A stretch of 64,000 nt of DNA from Bacteroidales bacterium (GCA_017645275.1 JAGCPH010000046.1:1-64000), one strand, 5' to 3'. Counted from the stretch's first letter, positions 8,840 through 17,647 are shown. The notes: generated by a model not told the origin, from the letters alone. Translations and numbers: made by a program.

Positions 8840-9604
8840 ATGAAGAGCAAACACATTCTGGTATCACAACCTGAGCCCGCTGACGTTCAGAAGTCGCCAT
8901 ACGCGAATCTTATCAATAAATACAAAGCTAAGATTGATTTTATTAAATTCATCAAAATCGAAGGCGTGGAAGCGTCGGAGGTGAGGCAGGACCATGTGAA
9001 ACTCAACGAATACACTGCCATCATCATGACAAGCCGCAACGCGGTTGACCATTTCTTCCGCATCGCAAAGGAAATGCGTTTCAACGTGCCTGACGACATG
9101 AAATATTTCTGCGTCAACGAGGCTACGGCATTGTATCTACAACATTATATTCAGTTCCGTAAACGCAAGATTTTCTTCGGCAAGCAGACTTTCGCCGACC
9201 TCATCGAGATAATGAAGAAACACAAGGAGGAGACGTTCTTCCTGCCAAGTTCGAACATCGTCACCAACGAGGATTACACCACCATGATGAACGAGGCTGG
9301 CCTCAACTTCAAGAAATCGATGCTTTTCCGCACCGTGCCTGCCGATTTGCATGAGATCGACATCAAGAAATACGACATGCTCGTGTTCTTCAGCCCTGCA
9401 GGTATCGACTCGTTGAAGGTCAACTTCCCTGACTTCGAGCAGGGTGAGACAGTCATCGGAGTGCTCGGCGGCTCAACAGCCAAGGCAGTCAACGACGCCG
9501 GACTAACACTGGGATTCAGCGCACCTACAAAGACCGCCCCTTCTATCACGATGGCAATAGAGGAATATCTCGAAGCCGAAGCAAAAGAAGCTAAAAAGAA
9601 ATAA
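8840..9604 (+). CDS. hemD: Uroporphyrinogen-III synthase
   Basis: 254 residues. HemD closes hydroxymethylbilane into uroporphyrinogen III on the path to haem and corrinoids. The sequence shows the two-lobed HemD pattern: YTAIIMTSRNAVDHFF near 57-72 (the T-S-x-N-A-V motif) in lobe one and MLVFFSPAGIDSLKVNFP with VIGVLGGSTAKAVNDAGL near 183-225 in lobe two. HemD sequences diverge strongly, and the conserved neighbourhood (DUF4271 before, rnpA after) supports the call. Only one base separates its stop from the rnpA start. The C-terminal tail is unusually Ala/Lys/Glu rich. Confidence 0.92.
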   Translation: MKSKHILVSQPEPADVQKSPYANLINKYKAKIDFIKFIKIEGVEASEVRQDHVKLNEYTAIIMTSRNAVDHFFRIAKEMRFNVPDDMKYFCVNEATALYLQHYIQFRKRKIFFGKQTFADLIEIMKKHKEETFFLPSSNIVTNEDYTTMMNEAGLNFKKSMLFRTVPADLHEIDIKKYDMLVFFSPAGIDSLKVNFPDFEQGETVIGVLGGSTAKAVNDAGLTLGFSAPTKTAPSITMAIEEYLEAEAKEAKKK

Positions 9605-9605
9605 T

Positions 9606-9995
9606 TTGGAGGCGAAGGAAGGATTACCGAAATCGCAGCGTATCTATCTAAAAAAAGCTGTCCAGACTTTATTTGAAGAAGGAAAAGGATTCTCATTGTA
9701 TCCTTTTCGTGTGGTGGTGCATCTCTATGACGCTGAAAATCAAGAAGATGCGCTTCCAAGGATACTCGTCTCCGTTTCCAAAAAAAGATTTCATCATGCC
9801 ATAAAACGCAACCGCGTGAAGCGACTGATTCGCGAAAGCTGGCGAAAAAACAAGTCCGAGCTGATGAAATTATGCAAAGAACACAACAAAACGCTTGATG
9901 TTGCGTTTGTATATAATGCCACAGTCATCCTGAAATACGGTGAGATTGAGGAGAAAATGAAAAAGGTTGTCGAACGACTGGTCGAGAAATTATGA
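9606..9995 (+). CDS. rnpA: Ribonuclease P protein component
   Basis: 129 residues. This small basic protein binds RNase P RNA and helps mature tRNA 5' ends. The family signature [14 protein letters not shown] is at ~78-92, and the N-terminal [18 protein letters not shown] matches the usual start of RnpA. No ATG lies upstream of that conserved region, so translation most likely begins at TTG 9606, one base after the hemD stop; the non-ATG start could keep output low or coupled. The stop overlaps the yidD start by ATGA. rnpA-yidD pairing is widespread in bacteria. Confidence 0.95.
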   Translation: MEAKEGLPKSQRIYLKKAVQTLFEEGKGFSLYPFRVVVHLYDAENQEDALPRILVSVSKKRFHHAIKRNRVKRLIRESWRKNKSELMKLCKEHNKTLDVAFVYNATVILKYGEIEEKMKKVVERLVEKL

Positions 9996-10234
9996 AAAAA
10001 GTTCTGAGATTCATAGTCAAGCTGCCGGCTAACTTCCTGATTCTGCTGATAAAAATCTATCAGTACACGCTCTCCCCATTCATCGGGCGCAACTGCCGCT
10101 ACACCCCGACATGCTCCAACTACGGCATCGAGGCGATACGCAAATACGGCGCCATCAAGGGCGGCTGGCTGACAATAAAACGCGTGGCATCGTGTAACCC
10201 CTGGGGCGGCTCAGGTTATGACCCTGTCCCATAA
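9992..10234 (+). CDS. yidD: Membrane protein insertion efficiency factor YidD
   Basis: 80 residues. YidD is a small inner-membrane-associated protein that helps YidC insert membrane proteins. All family marks are present: an amphipathic N-terminal helix, [20 protein letters not shown] at ~24-43, [14 protein letters not shown], and [13 protein letters not shown] at the end. The three Cys of the family core are intact. It begins inside the rnpA stop (ATGA). The yidC gene itself is not in this window. Confidence 0.96.
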   Translation: MKKVLRFIVKLPANFLILLIKIYQYTLSPFIGRNCRYTPTCSNYGIEAIRKYGAIKGGWLTIKRVASCNPWGGSGYDPVP

Positions 10235-10244
10235 TTTATTGAGT

Positions 10245-11897
10245 ATGAAATATTTAAGATTATTCCTGATTTTATTGGTTTTCACTGCGGTGAACGCCAA
10301 CGCCCAGACGAAAAAGAACAATTTCGAGATCTCGAAGAGTATCGACATATATAATAATGTGTTGCGACAACTCAACATGTACTATGTCGACGAAATCGAC
10401 CCGGCTGAGCTTAACGAAAACGCCATCAACGCAATGCTCGAAGGACTCGACCCGTACACGGTGTTCATTTCTGAATCTCAAATCGAAGACGTGAAACTCA
10501 TGACAACCGGCGAATACGGCGGCATCGGAGCCATCATCCAGTATTTCGACGGCAAATCGCAGATATCGGAGCCTTACGAAGGATTTCCTGCCGCCAAAGC
10601 AGGTCTTATCCCTGGCGATATCTTCTTGGAAGTCAACGGGATAGACGTGACTGGCAAGAACACCAGCGAGGTGAGCGAGCTCCTGAAAGGCACCCCTGGT
10701 ACTATAGTAAAACTCAAGATGCAGCGTCCTGGCGAGAAAGAGCCATTCGTGAAGGAACTCAAACGCGAGAAGATAAAAATCGACAATATCCCGTACTACA
10801 CCGTGTTTGACAACGGCATTGGTTACGCCATCTTATCACAGTTCACAAAGGACTGCGCACGCGAATTGAAAGATGTCATCGTCGAGATGAAGAAAAACCA
10901 CGAACTCAAAGGTTTCATCCTCGACCTTCGTGGTAACGGCGGCGGCTTGCTGGCCGAGGCTGTCGACATCGTGAATATGTTTGTGCCTAAGAACAAACTC
11001 GTTGTGTATCAAAAGGGTAAGGTCGCTGAACATAACTACAACCACTACACTCAGCACGAGCCTCTCGACCTCGACATCCCACTGGTGATACTCGTCAACG
11101 AGGGCAGCGCGTCGGCATCAGAGATCGTCTCGGGCTCCATCCAGGACTTCGATCGTGGCGTCATCGTTGGACAGCGCACATTCGGTAAAGGCTTGGTACA
11201 GAACATCTTCCCGATGAGTTATAACACCCAGATTAAGGTCACGGTGGCTCATTATTACCTGCCAAGCAACCGTTGCATCCAGGAAATCGATTATTCGAAA
11301 AAGAAGAAGAATGTTGCGGATACGTTAGCAAAAAATGACACTCTGGGCAAGGCGTTCCACACTGCCAACGGCCGCGTCGTGTACGAAGGCCACGGCATCC
11401 AGCCCGACGTGAAGATCGAGCCAACGATGGCATCGACGATAACGATGAATCTATACGCAAAAAATCTGTTCTTCAAATACGCCAACAAATATTACAGAGA
11501 GCATAAATCAATAAAATCGGCGAAGGATTTCCAAATCAGCGATACCGAATATGAAGATTTTATGCAATTCGTTAAGGATGAAGGCTTTACGTTTACTTCG
11601 CAGAGCGAAAAAGAGATCAAGGAACTTGAACGTGTATCCAAACTCGAGGGTTATCTCGAGGACATCCAGCCGATGCTCGACGAGGCCAAGGCCAAGATAG
11701 AGGTGGAGAAGACCAAAGACCTCCTCGACAACCGCAGCGAAATAGAGGAGATGCTTGAGGCAGAGATAGTGAGCCGTTATTACTATCAGAAAGGCCGTAT
11801 CATCGCCACTTTGGACGACGACCCAGAACTCGCCAAGGCATTTGAAGTCATTCTGAATCAGGAGGAATACAACAATATCCTTAAGGGATCAAAATAA
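10245..11897 (+). CDS. S41-family C-terminal processing protease
   Basis: 550 residues from the ATG at 10245; a nominal earlier start inside yidD would put nine extra residues before a clean signal peptide (ending ANAQ). It is a periplasmic serine protease that trims C-termini of envelope proteins. After a helical segment comes a PDZ domain (~85-170, with GGIGAIIQYF, AAKAGLIPGDIFLEVNGIDV and GTPGTIVKL), then the S41 core. The catalytic dyad is Ser290 in NEGSASASEIV and Lys315 in TFGKGLVQ, 25 residues apart as in E. coli Prc. LRGNGGGLL is also present. The C-terminal ~150 residues are mostly helical and acidic. It lies 10 bases after yidD. Confidence 0.93.
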   Translation: MKYLRLFLILLVFTAVNANAQTKKNNFEISKSIDIYNNVLRQLNMYYVDEIDPAELNENAINAMLEGLDPYTVFISESQIEDVKLMTTGEYGGIGAIIQYFDGKSQISEPYEGFPAAKAGLIPGDIFLEVNGIDVTGKNTSEVSELLKGTPGTIVKLKMQRPGEKEPFVKELKREKIKIDNIPYYTVFDNGIGYAILSQFTKDCARELKDVIVEMKKNHELKGFILDLRGNGGGLLAEAVDIVNMFVPKNKLVVYQKGKVAEHNYNHYTQHEPLDLDIPLVILVNEGSASASEIVSGSIQDFDRGVIVGQRTFGKGLVQNIFPMSYNTQIKVTVAHYYLPSNRCIQEIDYSKKKKNVADTLAKNDTLGKAFHTANGRVVYEGHGIQPDVKIEPTMASTITMNLYAKNLFFKYANKYYREHKSIKSAKDFQISDTEYEDFMQFVKDEGFTFTSQSEKEIKELERVSKLEGYLEDIQPMLDEAKAKIEVEKTKDLLDNRSEIEEMLEAEIVSRYYYQKGRIIATLDDDPELAKAFEVILNQEEYNNILKGSK

Positions 11898-11902
11898 AAA
11901 AC

Positions 11903-12403
11903 ATGAAAAGACATAAAATTACACTCTCTTTTTTGGAATTCAATTCGATTGACGAGTTGAATGACGACGACCGTTCCTTATTATTAAAGGCTAAAGAGGC
12001 CGCCAAAAACGCTTACGCTCCTTATTCTAAATTCAAAGTCGGTGCTGCTGTCCGTCTTGCTAACGGATTGGTTATCATCGGTTCCAACCAGGAAAACGCT
12101 GTCTATCCGGTAGGCTTGTGCGCTGAGCGTGTAGCGTTGTTTAGTGCCCAGGCGCAGTATCCCGACCAGCCCATCATTGCCCTTGCAGTCACCGCTATCG
12201 GCTCAGATGGCAAAATCACCCAGCCAGTGCCTCCGTGTGGAAGCTGCCGCCAGGCGATGATCGAGGTGGAGAGCCGTCACAACCAGCCATTGCGTGTCAT
12301 CATGCAAGGCGAAGAAGGCCCCATCATCGTCTCCGAGAAAATGGAAGACATGATGCCTCTGACCTTTGCCGAGGATTTTCTGAAGAAATATACCGTTATT
12401 TAA
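11903..12403 (+). CDS. cdd: Cytidine deaminase
   Basis: 166 residues. It hydrolyses cytidine or deoxycytidine to uridine or deoxyuridine for pyrimidine salvage. The zinc site of the small tetrameric type is present: Cys73 and catalytic Glu75 in GLCAERVALF, with Cys112 and Cys115 in PPCGSCRQ. Substrate residues NAYAPYSKFKVGAAV (~36-50) and the N-x-E of NQENA (62-66) also match. It follows the S41 protease by five bases and overlaps the convergent GtrA gene by eight bases. It complements upp, hpt and the dCMP deaminase elsewhere in the window. Confidence 0.95.
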   Translation: MKRHKITLSFLEFNSIDELNDDDRSLLLKAKEAAKNAYAPYSKFKVGAAVRLANGLVIIGSNQENAVYPVGLCAERVALFSAQAQYPDQPIIALAVTAIGSDGKITQPVPPCGSCRQAMIEVESRHNQPLRVIMQGEEGPIIVSEKMEDMMPLTFAEDFLKKYTVI

Positions 12404-12785
12404 ACGTAAACAATAAATTCGCAAAGAAATTCCACAGCGTCGCCATGCCGATGGCGAAGATCTTGCTGAGGTAGAAGTTCCATTTCAGTTTGTCGGTCAA
12501 AAGATAAAGTGTTAACGAATTGATTCCCAATCCGATAGCGGAGACGAGCATAAATTTACCGTATTCGGTGGCAACCTCAGCATTCTCGCTTTGGAAAGTC
12601 CAGATTCGGTTTAAAATATAGTTTGAGGTGGCGGCGCAGATGAACCCGATGGCGTTGCTCACGTATTTGTTGATTTTTATCTTTTCCTTGCAAAGCCACG
12701 TGATGCCGAAATCGACAAAAACGCCCGAGAATCCTACGATTCCGAACTTGAGGAATTTGTATATCAAAAATTTGTCTATTATCAT
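12396..12785 (-). CDS. GtrA-family membrane protein
   Basis: 129 residues with four hydrophobic helices: FLKFGIVGFSGVFVDFGITWL, AIGFICAATSNYILNRIWTF, FMLVSAIGLGINSLTLYLL and KIFAIGMATLWNFFANLLF. The N-terminal FGIVGFSG, the middle NYILNRIWTF and the final WNFFANLLFTF are the GtrA/DPMS family pattern. Related proteins are thought to flip polyprenyl-linked sugars or assist glycosyltransferases. The start is the ATG at 12785, whose ATGA overlaps the CPBP stop; a GTG six codons upstream lies in the palindromic repeat and is unlikely. No glycosyltransferase is adjacent, so its substrate is unknown. Confidence 0.88.
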   Translation of the reverse strand: MIIDKFLIYKFLKFGIVGFSGVFVDFGITWLCKEKIKINKYVSNAIGFICAATSNYILNRIWTFQSENAEVATEYGKFMLVSAIGLGINSLTLYLLTDKLKWNFYLSKIFAIGMATLWNFFANLLFTFK

Positions 12786-13669
12786 ATTCTTGTTGAGACG
12801 CACGGCCGTGCGTCTCTACGGTTTTTAAAACGATTACAAACTATAAATATTATAACGGTAACAACTAAACTCAAAACAATCACAAAAACACTGTCGGTAC
12901 TACCGAAATTCTCCACATCAATGTTAATTATATCTTTTTTATTCAAAAAATACAGCATCACAATCGTGGTGTTGTTGGTGAAATGCATGATGATGCTCGC
13001 CCAAATCGAGCCCGACATCCAGAACATATAACCGAGCATCAGACCGAGGATGAAACGTGGGAAAAATCCGTAGAAATCGCCATGAAAAGCTGAGAAAACC
13101 AAGGCTGTCACGATGATTCCGATGTGAGCGTTCTTGAACAGCTTCACAAACGCCTGTTGTATCACCCCGCGGAACAATATCTCCTCGCTGACAGCCGCCA
13201 AAAATCCGAAAATCAAGATTGCGACAAACAGGTTGCTCTCGTTCATCATCTTTTCAGAAGTGCTGTCATTCAGTTCCTTGAGGTTGCGTAAAGTCGTCTC
13301 AATCCCCTTCATCGATTCGGGAAATGTGATGCCATCGTTCCATTCAGACACTGCGGCTACAAACGGAATGACTGTAAACATGGCGAGGATACCTAACAAT
13401 GACCATTTTGGTAACTTGTTGAATCCCAAATAGTTAAACGGCTCTTCTTTTACCAACAAGACGTACAGCAATGGTGGCAGCAGAAATCCTACAAGCTGGC
13501 TGCAAATCTGTGTAATCTGCAAGTTGGTGATGTCGGTAATGCCTCCGCCGCGCATGTTTGTTACAAACATTCCCAGTATGCCGCTGAAAATCAATCCAAA
13601 GGCAAATAACAGTAAGAAAATCAATAACTTACTGGCGGTAGTTGTGTTTTTTATTATCGGAAACTGCAT
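12782..13669 (-). CDS. CPBP-family intramembrane glutamic endopeptidase, repeat-encoded C-terminus
   Basis: 295 residues with about eight membrane helices. The CAAX-protease (CPBP/Abi) motifs are intact: EEILFRG with Glu162-Glu163 and Arg167, FSAFHGD with His196, and MHFTNN with His229 and Asn232-Asn233. Family members include Rce1-like prenyl proteases and bacterial proteins in bacteriocin self-immunity; the target here is unknown. The last residues, NRRDARPCVSTRI, are read from a dispersed palindrome (GAGACGCACGG arms, 12795-12816), so the repeat has become coding. The stop overlaps the gtrA ATG. Confidence 0.9.
   Translation of the reverse strand: MQFPIIKNTTTASKLLIFLLLFAFGLIFSGILGMFVTNMRGGGITDITNLQITQICSQLVGFLLPPLLYVLLVKEEPFNYLGFNKLPKWSLLGILAMFTVIPFVAAVSEWNDGITFPESMKGIETTLRNLKELNDSTSEKMMNESNLFVAILIFGFLAAVSEEILFRGVIQQAFVKLFKNAHIGIIVTALVFSAFHGDFYGFFPRFILGLMLGYMFWMSGSIWASIIMHFTNNTTIVMLYFLNKKDIINIDVENFGSTDSVFVIVLSLVVTVIIFIVCNRFKNRRDARPCVSTRI
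12795..12816. repeat. GAGACGCACGG palindrome, copy inside the CPBP gene
   Basis: A perfect 22-base palindrome (arm GAGACGCACGG) read through by the CPBP frame just before its stop. The same core occurs at 45916-45937 and 57591-57626 and, in diverged form, at 31774-31805 and 5508-5536. Confidence 0.9.
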
Positions 13670-13674
13670 TTTTT

Positions 13675-13747
13675 TAGTCTTTAGTCTTTAGTCTCTAGTC
13701 TTTAGTCGCTTGATTTCTAACGACTAATGACTAACGACTAGCGACTA
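13675..13747. repeat. Heptamer array (TTTAGTC / GACTAAC), inverted, over the malQ stop
   Basis: The left arm is about five TTTAGTC-type heptamers, then a 12-base spacer, then four complementary heptamers (ACGACTA, ATGACTA, ACGACTA, GCGACTA). The arms can fold into a long imperfect hairpin. The malQ stop codon (TAG, 13738-13740) and its last residues lie inside the right arm; the CPBP start is six bases beyond the left end. Confidence 0.85.
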
Positions 13748-15126
13748 TATTTATTTATCATATTTTTTAGCTTACATGTAAGTCTTTCATTGTTAATAAG
13801 TTCCTCAAGAGTTTGATGCATCCTGTATTTCCACTTCTGGTTCGGGTTGCTTGGCTCGTTGATTTGCTCCTCCCAAGTGCAGTCCCAGCGGAAGTCACCG
13901 TCCATGGCGATGTAGTCCTGAATCGGGATGATGACCCACTGCGAGCTGCTGTTGAAATGTTGCTGGATGATCTCCTGGCACACGTACGGCTCGCAGAAAT
14001 ACGGCGCATCGTCGGTGTGATGCAGCATCTCGTGGTAATAACGTGCTGAGAGCTCACGGTCTTGTTCCCACCAGCCGCGAATCGTCGGCATGTCGTGTGT
14101 TCCCGTGGTGTCGACACTGAGGTATGGGTTCTCGCGCGGGTCACTGAACGGACGGCTGCTGTTTTTTGGCATGCGTTGCACCTCGAGGCTCAAAATCCCC
14201 AATTCACGCATCACACCAGGCACACATGGCGCTACCATGCCAAGGTCTTCGCCACAAATCAATAATGAATTGTCACCAAAAATTGTTTGCAACCGCTTCC
14301 GACCCTCAATCTCCCATGTCCTCGGGTCTTCGGGCGAATAATGACCGAAACTCGCATCAGGACTGCCTTTCGGGATCTCCCAGATGCGGAAAAATCCCAA
14401 GATATGGTCTATTCTGAGTGCGTCGAAATATTTCTTGAACCATGCCACGCGGTCTTTCCACCATTGGAAATTCTCAGCCTCCATCGCAGTCCAGTTATAT
14501 GTGGGGAAGCCCCAGTTCTGGCCTTTTGCTGAAAACGCGTCAGGCGGGGCGCCAGTCTCCATGTCGAGGTTGAACAGATGTGGATTCTGCTTCACGTCGT
14601 CGCTCTCACGATTCACGCCGATGGGCAGGTCGCCTTTCAGCATGATGCCTCTATCATGCAGATAATCAACGGCTTCCGATAGCTGCTTGTCGCATTGCTG
14701 CTGCAAAAACTCATAAAAATCGGGTTTCTTGCTGCGTTTTTGGGCGTACACCTTTTTAAGATACCACATCTTCGTCTCGAAAACCGCGGGATAGTCGACA
14801 AATTCCTTTGCGTTGAGTTCTTTTTTCAGCTCCAGAAAACGCTGTCGGTCATTTTCATCATTTAAAACTCCGACCTTTTCGAGATTGAGATATATGGGAT
14901 GTAACGCCTTGGTGCTGATTGACTTATATGGATATGAATCACTCCATCCGCCGTCAGTGGTGGTGTCGTTGATAGGCAGAATCTGAATGAGTTTCAGACC
15001 TGTCATGACACACCAATCGGCAAGTTTCTTCAGGTCGAGAAACTCACCGATGCCGCAGCTGTCCTCGCTTCTCAATGAAAATACGGGGACAGCTACGCCA
15101 GCATGATATGGGAATGCAGCATTCAT
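13738..15126 (-). CDS. malQ: 4-alpha-glucanotransferase (GH77)
   Basis: 462 residues from the ATG at 15126. An earlier in-frame start would add 14 residues encoded by a dispersed repeat, so it is rejected. MalQ transfers maltodextrin segments between alpha-1,4-glucans in glycogen or starch use. The GH77 catalytic residues are Asp240 (LRIDHILGFFR), Glu293 (CGEDLGMV) and Asp345 (TGTHDMPT). The N-terminus GVAVPVFSLRSEDSCGIGEF is the usual start of the catalytic domain; the CBM20 domains found in the longer ~900-residue Bacteroidales forms are absent. Two repeats bracket the gene: a GTCATTTCGA element just before the start and a heptamer array over the stop. Confidence 0.93.
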   Translation of the reverse strand: MNAAFPYHAGVAVPVFSLRSEDSCGIGEFLDLKKLADWCVMTGLKLIQILPINDTTTDGGWSDSYPYKSISTKALHPIYLNLEKVGVLNDENDRQRFLELKKELNAKEFVDYPAVFETKMWYLKKVYAQKRSKKPDFYEFLQQQCDKQLSEAVDYLHDRGIMLKGDLPIGVNRESDDVKQNPHLFNLDMETGAPPDAFSAKGQNWGFPTYNWTAMEAENFQWWKDRVAWFKKYFDALRIDHILGFFRIWEIPKGSPDASFGHYSPEDPRTWEIEGRKRLQTIFGDNSLLICGEDLGMVAPCVPGVMRELGILSLEVQRMPKNSSRPFSDPRENPYLSVDTTGTHDMPTIRGWWEQDRELSARYYHEMLHHTDDAPYFCEPYVCQEIIQQHFNSSSQWVIIPIQDYIAMDGDFRWDCTWEEQINEPSNPNQKWKYRMHQTLEELINNERLTCKLKNMINKYSR

Positions 15127-15135
15127 ATAAGAGCC

Positions 15136-15235
15136 GTCATTTCGAGCTTGTCGAGAAATCACCGCCATCTGAATAATTCTGAATCAATTGTATGCCGGTG
15201 ATTTCTCCATTCCACTCCGTTTCAGTCGAAATGAC
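15136..15235. repeat. GTCATTTCGA-bounded inverted repeat between adk and malQ
   Basis: A 100-base element starting GTCATTTCGAG (15136-15146) and ending GTCGAAATGAC (15225-15235), with internal halves CGAGAAATCACCG and CGGTGATTTCTCC also complementary. It fills nearly all the gap between the adk stop (15238) and the malQ ATG (15126). Related copies are at 42490-42621, 47713-47750 (half) and 21608-21618 (end only). Confidence 0.85.
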
Positions 15236-15237
15236 GT

Positions 15238-15804
15238 TTAAAGCTTGTCTATTTCAGCACAGAGTGATTTGAATATGTCTGAAATCTCTCCGACGCCGTT
15301 GATGCCCACGAGGTTACCTTGTTTTTTGTAGTAGTCGAGCACTGGAGCGGTCTTCTCTTTGTATTCCACAAAACGGTGTTTGATGCTGTCGATGTTGTCG
15401 TCGGCTCTTCCACTGGTCTTGCCGCGTTCGAGCATTCTCTGGATGAGGATTTCCTCGGGCACTTCGAGACTCAAAACAGCATTGATTTTCAATGAGAACG
15501 ACTTCATTATCTCGTCGAGCATCTCGGCCTGTTTCACTGTGCGTGGGAAGCCGTCGAACAGGAATCCTGCCGATTTCAGGTTTGCGCCGACTCTGCCTTT
15601 GATGATAGAAACGACGATTTCGTCTGACACCAAGCCGCCTTTGCTAATGATGTCTTTCACCTTCTTGCCGATCTCAGTCTCGGCAGCCATCTCTTCGCGC
15701 AAAATGTCGCCTGTCGAGAGGTATGTGAGGCCGTATTTTTCCTTAAGTTGTTGTGACTGAGTGCCTTTGCCAGCACCTGGAGGTCCGAAAAGTATGATAT
15801 TCAT
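15238..15804 (-). CDS. adk: Adenylate kinase
   Basis: 188 residues, the short form with a compressed LID. It interconverts AMP, ATP and ADP. The P-loop GPPGAGKGT is at 6-14, followed by STGDILREE (31-39), the AMP-binding FLFDGFPRTVKQAE (~81-94), and the LID/Arg motifs ERGKTSGRADDN with IKHRF. The start shares its last base with the hpt stop (15804), so hpt and adk are translationally coupled. Both are purine genes, and divergent purE sits just beyond. Confidence 0.97.
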   Translation of the reverse strand: MNIILFGPPGAGKGTQSQQLKEKYGLTYLSTGDILREEMAAETEIGKKVKDIISKGGLVSDEIVVSIIKGRVGANLKSAGFLFDGFPRTVKQAEMLDEIMKSFSLKINAVLSLEVPEEILIQRMLERGKTSGRADDNIDSIKHRFVEYKEKTAPVLDYYKKQGNLVGINGVGEISDIFKSLCAEIDKL

Positions 15805-16343
15805 TATTCAACAATTTTATAGATTTCTTTTAAATTTCTTCCGTATTCGTTGTAGTCGAGACCGTAGCCGACGATGAAGTCATTGCCGATGTTCATCCCG
15901 ATATAGTCGATTTTGTAATTGAATTTGAATGCGTTAGGCTTGAACATCATAGTTGCGATGCGGATGCTCTTTGCACCATTCGCATGGAGGTCTTTCAGAA
16001 GCTCATTCATTGTAAAACCTGAATCGACGATGTCTTCCACAATGACGATGTTTCTGTCCTTAATCTGTTGAGCATCAAGGCCTAAGAGCGCGTTGGCTTT
16101 GCCTGTGCTGTGTGTCCCCTCGTAGGTTTTGTACTTCACAAACGCCATTTCGCAGGCCATGTCGAGGTTTTTGAACAGCTCGGCGGCAAACATAAACGCG
16201 CCATTGAGCATTACGAGGAACAGCGGCTCCTTATCAGCCACGTCACGCTTGATTTCATTGGCGATTCGGTGAATTTCAGTTTCAATCTTCTCTTGTGGAA
16301 TAAAAGGAGCAAAATCCTTGTCGGAAACTCTTATGGCGCTCAT
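15804..16343 (-). CDS. hpt: Hypoxanthine phosphoribosyltransferase
   Basis: 179 residues from the ATG at 16343 (a TTG two codons earlier is less likely). It salvages hypoxanthine, and probably guanine, with PRPP to make IMP or GMP. The PRPP loop is IVIVEDIVDSGFTM (~102-115); LFLVMLNGAFMFAAEL near 45-60 and the late YVGYGLDY-like stretch (FIVGYGLDYNEYGRNL) match the family. It is the first gene of hpt-adk-malQ and has a -7 box TATATTTGC at 16387-16395, divergent from purE. Confidence 0.95.
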   Translation of the reverse strand: MSAIRVSDKDFAPFIPQEKIETEIHRIANEIKRDVADKEPLFLVMLNGAFMFAAELFKNLDMACEMAFVKYKTYEGTHSTGKANALLGLDAQQIKDRNIVIVEDIVDSGFTMNELLKDLHANGAKSIRIATMMFKPNAFKFNYKIDYIGMNIGNDFIVGYGLDYNEYGRNLKEIYKIVE

Positions 16344-16386
16344 AATCAAAGTGTTATAAATTTATGTCAAATACATTATTAATTTT

Positions 16387-16418
16387 GCAAATATAAAAAA
16401 TTTATTTAGTAACTTTGC
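16387..16418. promoter_or_regulatory. Divergent promoters for hpt (minus) and purE (plus)
   Basis: TATATTTGC reads on the minus strand at 16387-16395 toward hpt, and TAACTTTGC on the plus strand at 16410-16418 toward purE. A TTTG at 16384-16387 could serve as a loose -33 for purE (22-base spacer). Salvage and de novo purine genes thus share one small control region. Confidence 0.65.
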
Positions 16419-16436
16419 AAAAATTAATTTTTTAAT

Positions 16437-16943
16437 ATGAATCCGTTAGTTAGTGTGATAATGGGAAGCACCTCTGATCTCCCTGTTTTGGAGAAGGCGC
16501 TGAATTTTTTCGATGAGATGGAGATTCCGTTCGAGATGAATGCCTTGAGTGCTCATCGTACCCCTGAATTGGTTGAAGATTTTGCCAAAAACGCCCAGAA
16601 ACGTGGCATAAAAGTCATCATCGCGGCTGCAGGCATGGCGGCTCATCTGCCTGGAGTGATTGCTGCAATGACCCCGATACCTGTCATCGGAATACCAGTA
16701 AAATCGGGTAACGACGGCATGGATGCCCTCTTCTCGATTGTACAGATGCCTCCAGGAATACCGGTGGCGACGGTGGGAATGAACAACTCATTGAACGCTG
16801 CGATTTTGGCGGCTCAGATCCTTGCGGTTGGCGACGAAAAAATCGCTAAAAAAGTGGTCGACTACAAGGAAAATCTGAAGAAAAAAATCGCCAAGGCCAA
16901 CGAAGAGCTGAAGGAGATTCATTATAAATTCAAAACCAATTGA
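16437..16943 (+). CDS. purE: N5-carboxyaminoimidazole ribonucleotide mutase
   Basis: 168 residues, the class I PurE size. It moves the carboxylate of N5-CAIR to make CAIR in de novo purine synthesis, usually with PurK, which is not in this window. Conserved motifs are IMGSTSDLP (8-16), ALSAHRTPE (~37-45) with the catalytic His, and IAAAGMAAHLPGVIA (~61-75) followed by VIGIPVKSG. The Lys-rich C-terminal ~25 residues form a likely helix. Its stop overlaps the rhomboid ATG by one base. Confidence 0.96.
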   Translation: MNPLVSVIMGSTSDLPVLEKALNFFDEMEIPFEMNALSAHRTPELVEDFAKNAQKRGIKVIIAAAGMAAHLPGVIAAMTPIPVIGIPVKSGNDGMDALFSIVQMPPGIPVATVGMNNSLNAAILAAQILAVGDEKIAKKVVDYKENLKKKIAKANEELKEIHYKFKTN

Positions 16944-17647
16944 TGAATTCCGAAGAAATCAAGGAGGAACGAAACAGGCTTCTGCGCAGTTTCATAGTGC
17001 CGGTGGCTTTCATGGCCATCTGCTGGATTGTGAAAGGGGTGGAGGAGGTGTTCGACCTTGATTTCTCGTTTCTTGGCATCAAGCCGTTGCAAGTCGACGG
17101 GCTGCCGGGAATAATGTGTTTCCATTTCCTTCACGGTAGCTGGAGTCATCTGCTGGCTAACACATTGCCAATCATCGTGTTAGGAGCTTGTCTGTATTAT
17201 TTTTACAAGCCGATAGCCACCAAAATCTGGCTTCTTTTGATGTTTTCCACCGGCCTGCTCACATGGTGTGGTGCGCGTGGCGGCATCCACATCGGGGCAA
17301 GTGCCCTGATCTACGGATTGGCGTTTTTCCTAATGCTCAGCGGCTTCATCCGGCGCAACAAAAGCCTCGTAATCGTCTCATTCCTAGTGATTTTTCTATA
17401 TGGCAGCCTCGTCTGGGGACTGTATCCGAAATATGCCATCGAGAACCACATCTCTTGGGAGGGACATCTTGCCGGCTTCGTCATGGGAATCATCCTTGCC
17501 ATTTTTTACAAAAACGAAGGCCCTCAACGTGAAAAGCGCGACGACACAGACGATGACGACGATGATTTGGATGATGAAAACCCCTATTGGGACGTCCCCG
17601 AGCCCCCAAAAGAGGAGCTGACGCAACCGAGGTATTTCAGACATTAG
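16943..17647 (+). CDS. Rhomboid-family intramembrane serine protease
   Basis: 234 residues with six membrane helices. The catalytic Ser120 is in HIGASALIYG and His175 in WEGHLAGFVMG; the oxyanion pair His69 and Asn73 is in HGSWSHLLANTLP. It should cleave membrane proteins within the bilayer; substrates are unknown. The last ~45 residues are a very acidic soluble tail (a run of Asp at ~191-200) ending in a Pro/Glu-rich stretch. It is coupled to purE by a one-base overlap although the roles are unrelated. The stop codon is the first unit of a heptamer array shared with the convergent transporter. Confidence 0.92.
   Translation: MNSEEIKEERNRLLRSFIVPVAFMAICWIVKGVEEVFDLDFSFLGIKPLQVDGLPGIMCFHFLHGSWSHLLANTLPIIVLGACLYYFYKPIATKIWLLLMFSTGLLTWCGARGGIHIGASALIYGLAFFLMLSGFIRRNKSLVIVSFLVIFLYGSLVWGLYPKYAIENHISWEGHLAGFVMGIILAIFYKNEGPQREKRDDTDDDDDDLDDENPYWDVPEPPKEELTQPRYFRH

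Noticed and set aside
13675..13747. Heptamer arrays considered as CRISPR arrays
   Set aside because: Units are 7 bases with no spacers of constant length and no cas genes nearby; they are simple periodic tracts.
15127..15168. An upstream start for malQ adding 14 residues
   Set aside because: The added residues are encoded by the GTCATTTCGA element and lack similarity to the MalQ N-terminus; the inner ATG begins the conserved sequence.
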